The notes under the pieces were generated by a model. The model saw only the letters and a list, made by a program, of their open reading frames with translations, had not been told where the DNA came from and did no database searches. DNA of 64,000 nucleotides from Linum tenue (taxonomy: Eukaryota; Streptophyta; Magnoliopsida; Malpighiales; Linaceae), in NCBI GenBank assembly GCA_946122785.1, contig CAMGYJ010000009.1:4308937-4372936 (forward strand), read 5' to 3'. The translations under genes and the position numbers were made by a program. Of this stretch, positions 59,945-64,000 are shown in pieces; within the stretch, counting starts at the first letter, position 1, and each line of letters begins with the position of its first letter.

Positions 59945-61668
59945 TCAATTGGCACGACTCTTGAACACATCAAGACCCATCTCTGTAGGATCAGTCGCTT
60001 GCAACTCCACCTGAATTCCATCGAGCTCTCTCTTGAACCTGTCTTTTGAGCTAGCGTAAATCATCTTGCTTCTCACCCTTGCTGTGTCAGGAGACCTTGA
60101 AGGGCACCACCACAACATACGTGTAATCAGCGCATGATAAACTAAAAATTTGACCGGATAAAGGACACATGCGGGAATGTGTGAACTTAAGAAGAAGACA
60201 GACTCCAATATTTTACCAGGCAATGAAAAATATCCTGCTCTTCTGGCAGTTCTCCTCCGTGACAAAGTCGTAATCATAAACAGCATAGCGGCACTCATCA
60301 GCAGGGATGCTAGCAGCAAAATCCTCATAGGTTTGACTTGGATCACCAAGCTTCTCCACAATGACTTCCTTTTGCTTCTCCTCGATCTTGAAAATTATGG
60401 AGCGAAAGGTCCTTTTGGCCTTCAGCTCCAAGAATTTCAACTTGCAGTCGTCGTGGACTGCCATCCCGGATGCTGCATTTGCCTAAAAAGTAACATGAAC
60501 ACAGTCCTCAATAGTCAATACCATGTCAAACTGTAGTTTCACTGTGAGCTGTGATGCAGAATCGCACTTCACATTCAAGGAAAGTTGCTTTTGGAGCTAC
60601 TAATCAGATTCATTCAAGAATTGACAAACCCAATCCCAAGAGGAAAACAAATCCAAGATAGAAAATCCCTAAAATGAAAATACAAAAGATCTCATAGTTC
60701 CCCTTGGAATCTCAAACTCGGATCATGACAAAATGAAGAAGAATTGGGACACTACCAAGTAAACCCATCGAAAAACTGTAATACAAGCAAATCAATCAAA
60801 GAAGATCTCAAGCGCTGGCCATGGAATAGTTGCAGAACCATGGAGATACATCATCATCGATCCAGCTCCCTCACAGTTCACAGATACAGAACACTAGTAC
60901 CAATATTACATACAAATGATCATTTGGTCCCTCATAGCTAACGCAGCAGCAGATAGTTACATTCGAAAGAAGGAATATAGCTAAAATCCAAGCTCAATTT
61001 AAGATTCAGCACAAATTCGTAACATCTAGGCCAACAACGGGAGAAGAGCAAATCAATGAATCTCATAGTTGCCCTCAAATTTCAAACTTGGATCATGACT
61101 AATTGAAACACTACCAAGTAAACCCATAAAAAAGCTGCAATACAAGCAAATCAATGAACGAGGAGCTGCCATGGAGTAATTGCAGAAATAAAGCCAAACA
61201 TCACCATCGATCCACCTTGACAACAGATACAGAACACAAAACAAACCGCCTAAATTGCACACAAATGAACACTTGACCCTCTTCAGCTAAACACAAGAGC
61301 AATCGTCAAAATCGGAAGAAGGAATACAGCTAAAATCCGAGCTCGATTAAAAATTCATCACAACTTCCGATAGATCTACGCAAGAAAATGCGACGAAGGA
61401 GAAGAGCAACTCAGATCTCTACAGTTACGCACTAGGTAAGATTAGATCACGGGAGAAATAGCCCGCAGCGGCATAAATGACGAACCCTGAGCGAAATTCA
61501 GGTTCAGGACGGCGAGATCGAGCACAGATCGAACGGGAGCACTCCCTCACATGGAGATTCATAATCCAGCAGAAATCGAAAACAAAAAAAATAATGGAAA
61601 CCCTAGGCTATCAGAGCTGAAATCAGAGAAGGGAAACATGAAGACGAGAAAAAGAATCAACTCACCAT
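59945..61668 (-). CDS. ADF: Actin-depolymerising factor
   Basis: Three minus-strand coding exons: 61668-61666 (ATG only), 60482-60217 and 60095-59945, giving 139 aa. The split straight after ATG (ATG|GTGAGT) is the classic plant ADF gene structure and fixes the start. ADF binds G- and F-actin and severs filaments in the cytoplasm. Motifs seen are [20 protein letters not shown] with the regulatory Ser6, [53 protein letters not shown], the long actin-binding helix [14 protein letters not shown], and [19 protein letters not shown]. Length is exactly that of subclass I ADFs. Intron 1 is 1183 bp and contains an internal duplication. Plant ADF first introns are known to boost expression, so this intron may be regulatory. 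Confidence 0.96.
60690..61420. repeat. Internal duplication in ADF intron 1
   Basis: Two diverged units, about 60690-61050 and 61055-61420, share 'tctcatagttgcc', 'ccaagtaaacccat', 'acaagcaaatcaat', 'acagatacagaacac' and 'aaggaatatagctaaaatcc' in the same order. The pseudogene copy at 55.6-56.0 kb has a single unit, so the duplication arose in this copy after, or was lost in the other since, the gene duplication. Confidence 0.7.
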
Positions 61669-61833
61669 CGCGTTAGATTCGACTCGGGGAAGGAAAGCTG
61701 TAACTTGAGATATCGAAAGATGAGAGAATATAGAGAGAGCAGAAGCAATGAACAGCGTCTCCTCCGATAATGTGGTCTGCGTACAGAAATGGCCGAATAA
61801 AAATCCTTTCTTAAAGCAAGTTAGGCGGCGCTT

Positions 61834-62514
61834 AGGGGGTGGTTTGGAAGTTTAGATTTTAAGTGAGATATTTAGTGCTTGTTTGGAAGTTGGGATTTCA
61901 GATGATGTATTTAGCCAATACATGTAATCAGAAGAATTTATCGTTTTTTTGTTTTAAAATGAAACAAATTGTTTGTATTTGAACAGCAGATGGGCCCACC
62001 AGAATCATTCATTATGAATGATTGTCAATCTCAACTTTTAGAAGAGATTATGTTTGAGGGATTGTTGTCTTACTTTTTGTTTCTTATTCTTTGAGGGGCC
62101 ACCAAAATCATTCAATCTCCAAACAATATATTTTTCAAATTCATACATTGAAACAATGCATCTAATTATAATACATACATTGATTAAATACATCAATTTA
62201 GAGAATCCTAACGTCCAAACATGCCTAGTCAATATATGAAACGATAAGATTAAGTCGTTTTTTGAGTTCATTTGAGTTAGAATGCATTTTTTTTTTCTGG
62301 CCTACCCACAATCACTTAAAATGAATGATTGTCAATCTCTACATAAAGTAGATATTGTTAACAAGGAATTCTCTACCCTACTTTTTCCTCAATCATTATC
62401 TTTCCAAACAAGGTATTTTCCTAATACATGCATTGAATCAATACATCAAATAATAATACATGAATTGATTAAATGCATCTATTTGGAGAATCTCAACTTC
62501 CAAACATGCCCTAA
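61834..62514. mobile_element. Tandem or nested Harbinger-like MITEs
   Basis: Outer ends 'cttagggggtggtttggaag' and the complement of 'cttccaaacatgccctaag' pair; a second left end 'gtgcttgtttggaagttggg' lies at about 61876. The interior shows two parallel copies: 'atgaatgattgtcaatctc' at 62015 and 62321, and 'cattgattaaat' / 'gagaatc' blocks at about 62179 and 62465. This fits one MITE inserted into or beside another. It lies within 200 bp upstream of the ADF start codon. Confidence 0.6.
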
Positions 62515-62883
62515 GTCTTAGACGCGGGGAAATAATACCGTGTTGGGGATTACATCTGTACTGTGAGGTCGACCTGAAGCGTCCACATCGGAATGCTAGG
62601 TCGACATGGATCTCTTACAAAGTAGTGGGTTGCATCATTTACAATTTAAATTTTAGCTTTTCAGTCACCTAATATTTGTTGTAATCAAATCATTAAATGT
62701 AATCTAGGTCGTATCATTATCTATTTTATACTAAAATATATTAGTGAGTATGAAAGTGTAATTTTCTCTACCTTAACAATTGTGTCTTCCTTTGATCTCT
62801 TATGGATCACTATGGGTTATGGCTTTTCACTATCTTCTGGAATTGGTTCGACATACAAAGCCTAGATTTGTCACAAAAAAAAT
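62515..62883. other. Intergenic DNA
   Basis: AT-rich. The block GGTCGACCT reappears near 62573, with GGTCGACAT near 62603, as in the 1.1-1.6 kb region. Confidence 0.4.
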
Positions 62884-63078
62884 TTGGCCGGACCCCTTCC
62901 CGCCAACATCTCCTATCTCTCTCGTTTCGTCCGCTATATCGACATTGGCACCAACTATTTTCTCGATGACATCCCATCCTCCATTGAATACCTAACCATT
63001 CTTCGTAACCTCCACCTCTATCAAAACCAATTCCACACTAATTCCTCTATTGGAGATTTAAATAGGGAAGATCAATAA
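62884..63078 (+). pseudogene. LRR receptor-like kinase fragment
   Basis: Translation reads LAGPLPANISYLSRFVRYID, then IGTNYFLDDIPSSIEYLTIL, then RNLHLYQNQFHTNSSIGDLN. This is two to three plant leucine-rich repeats (consensus LxxLxxLdLxxNxFxGxIPxxIgxL). The frame stops after about 60 residues. There is no signal peptide, membrane segment or kinase domain nearby, so this is a relic of an LRR receptor kinase, probably of the HAESA/RLK5-like subclass XI by its NISYLSRL and PSSIG style. Confidence 0.75.
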
Positions 63079-64000
63079 ATTAGGGATGACGTATAAAGAG
63101 TTTGCCCCTTTTTATTTCTCCCGAGTTTGGCAAACTAAACAAGCCGAGTATTTTATGAATCCAAAAGGTAATATAATCTAAAACACACCTGAATGGTTCA
63201 CCTATCTCCAAAATTTTAAGCACAAAGTGTGGTCAAGAACAATTTGAAAGGTGCAATTCTATATTGCATAGCCTTGCTCCGGAATATGAAACATCCCTAT
63301 AATAAGTTGTTTAGAGGAATCACTAGGAATGCGAATGCATTGAGTGTGATGGAGATTGATGTCTCGATAAAATATCTCACAAATTTCCATTGAGTTTGGG
63401 AAGTTTGAGGATATGAAGATTGTGAATATATCAACAATAAGTTACACATCGAGCTCCAAAAATCATCATCTCCTTTCTTCACTAATGGAGATCAATATTA
63501 ACACCAATAACTTCATCAAGCCTTGTTAGTTCTGAACATGAATTTATAACTCGATATCTTTGACATCATAGCCAACAGATTCTTTGGTCAGTAGCCAAAG
63601 AATCTCTATACAAGAGGTGCCAATGGAAAAGATAAAGGTACCACCACAATCAAACTTAGGTAAGGGCAATGATGAGGGATAGAGGATAACTCGAGTTCCC
63701 CCTACATAAACACCAATTTGTAAATGTGGAGAATGAAGGAAGATGAATCAGTATTCACACAGAAACTCTTATGTGGGGATATTAATGATTTTTAGTTTTC
63801 TTATTAGGGAGATGAACGGAGCTATCACAAATTGATAAGAGAAATCGTAGATGATGTTGAAAGTAAAGTTAAGCGACACAGATATGCTTCTTAAAAAATT
63901 TAACATCGTCCAATGTATTTCACCCTATTTCAACAAGTTCATTTGGCATGCTTTCACCGAATTTAAGAAACACAAATGGAAATGGGCAGAGAGAATGTCT
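63079..64000. other. Unassigned DNA at the right edge
   Basis: AT-rich DNA with no supported gene. A broken frame near 63262 ('HSLAPEYETS') vaguely resembles Ty1/Copia Gag, but too little agrees to call it. Confidence 0.35.

Noticed and set aside
63240..63520. Possible Copia Gag remnant
   Set aside because: Only a few residues (such as LAPEYET) fit; stops and shifts are too frequent to support a call.

Overview
This is a window of a eudicot nuclear genome. Evidence: spliced genes with GT..AG introns and AT-rich intergenic DNA, a nuclear-type tRNA-Cys, plant-only families (POLTERGEIST-like phosphatase, aluminium-activated malate transporter, cinnamoyl-CoA reductase, MIP1-type RING protein), and plant transposons of many kinds (L1-type LINEs, Ty3/Gypsy LTRs, TRIM/LARD elements, hAT, Mutator and PIF/Harbinger-like MITEs). 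The species cannot be named from the sequence.

Layout. 1-5.3 kb: AT-rich repeat DNA with a dead hAT transposase fragment and a ~1.05 kb direct duplication. 5.5-10 kb (+): PLL1-type PP2C phosphatase, four coding exons, 820 aa. 10.85-10.98 kb (-): short SKP1-like relic. 11.98-12.05 kb (+): tRNA-Cys(GCA). 12.67-14.74 kb (-): ALMT malate channel, five exons, 540 aa. 15-20 kb: intergenic, with a Mutator-like MITE and a complete 285-bp TRIM. 20.18-22.99 kb (-): MIP1-like coiled-coil RING E3 protein, two exons, 726 aa, with a hAT MITE about 320 bp upstream of its start. 24.7-29.6 kb (-): 5'-truncated L1-type LINE. 30.06-31.91 kb (+): inositol polyphosphate kinase of the ITPK1 type, two exons, 406 aa. 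32.3-37.1 kb: nested retroelements, namely a LINE relic and a Ty3/Gypsy remnant split by a young 1.88-kb non-autonomous LTR element. 37.53-38.23 kb (+): single-exon membrane-anchored protein. 39-43 kb: Harbinger-like element, minisatellite and CCR upstream region. 43.66-48.51 kb (+): cinnamoyl-CoA reductase, five exons, 336 aa, with a TRIM, a MITE and a 1.4-kb Mutator-like element in its introns. 49.07-51.87 kb (-): ARF-GAP of the AGD8/9/10 group, seven exons, 410 aa. 53.6-62.5 kb: an ADF pseudogene and a full ADF gene (both -), separated and flanked by hAT, LINE and LTR debris. 62.9 kb: LRR receptor-kinase relic, then unassigned DNA.

The genes are independent units rather than a pathway cluster. 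PLL1 and MIP1 neighbours, with an AGD gene further on, recall Arabidopsis chromosome 2 (At2g35350, At2g35330, At2g35210, recalled from memory), so the window is probably an old syntenic block expanded by transposons and by insertion of ALMT and the tRNA. All exon joins were inferred by eye from splice consensus, reading-frame continuity and family similarity. Every multi-exon model closes in frame, but none has transcript support here. I found no convincing new multi-gene system. The items most worth a second look are the start-stop uORF fused to the PLL1 start codon, the young LTR element that carries a single unknown ORF, the Mutator-like element with GC-rich cargo in CCR intron 3, and the ADF tandem duplication with one dead copy.
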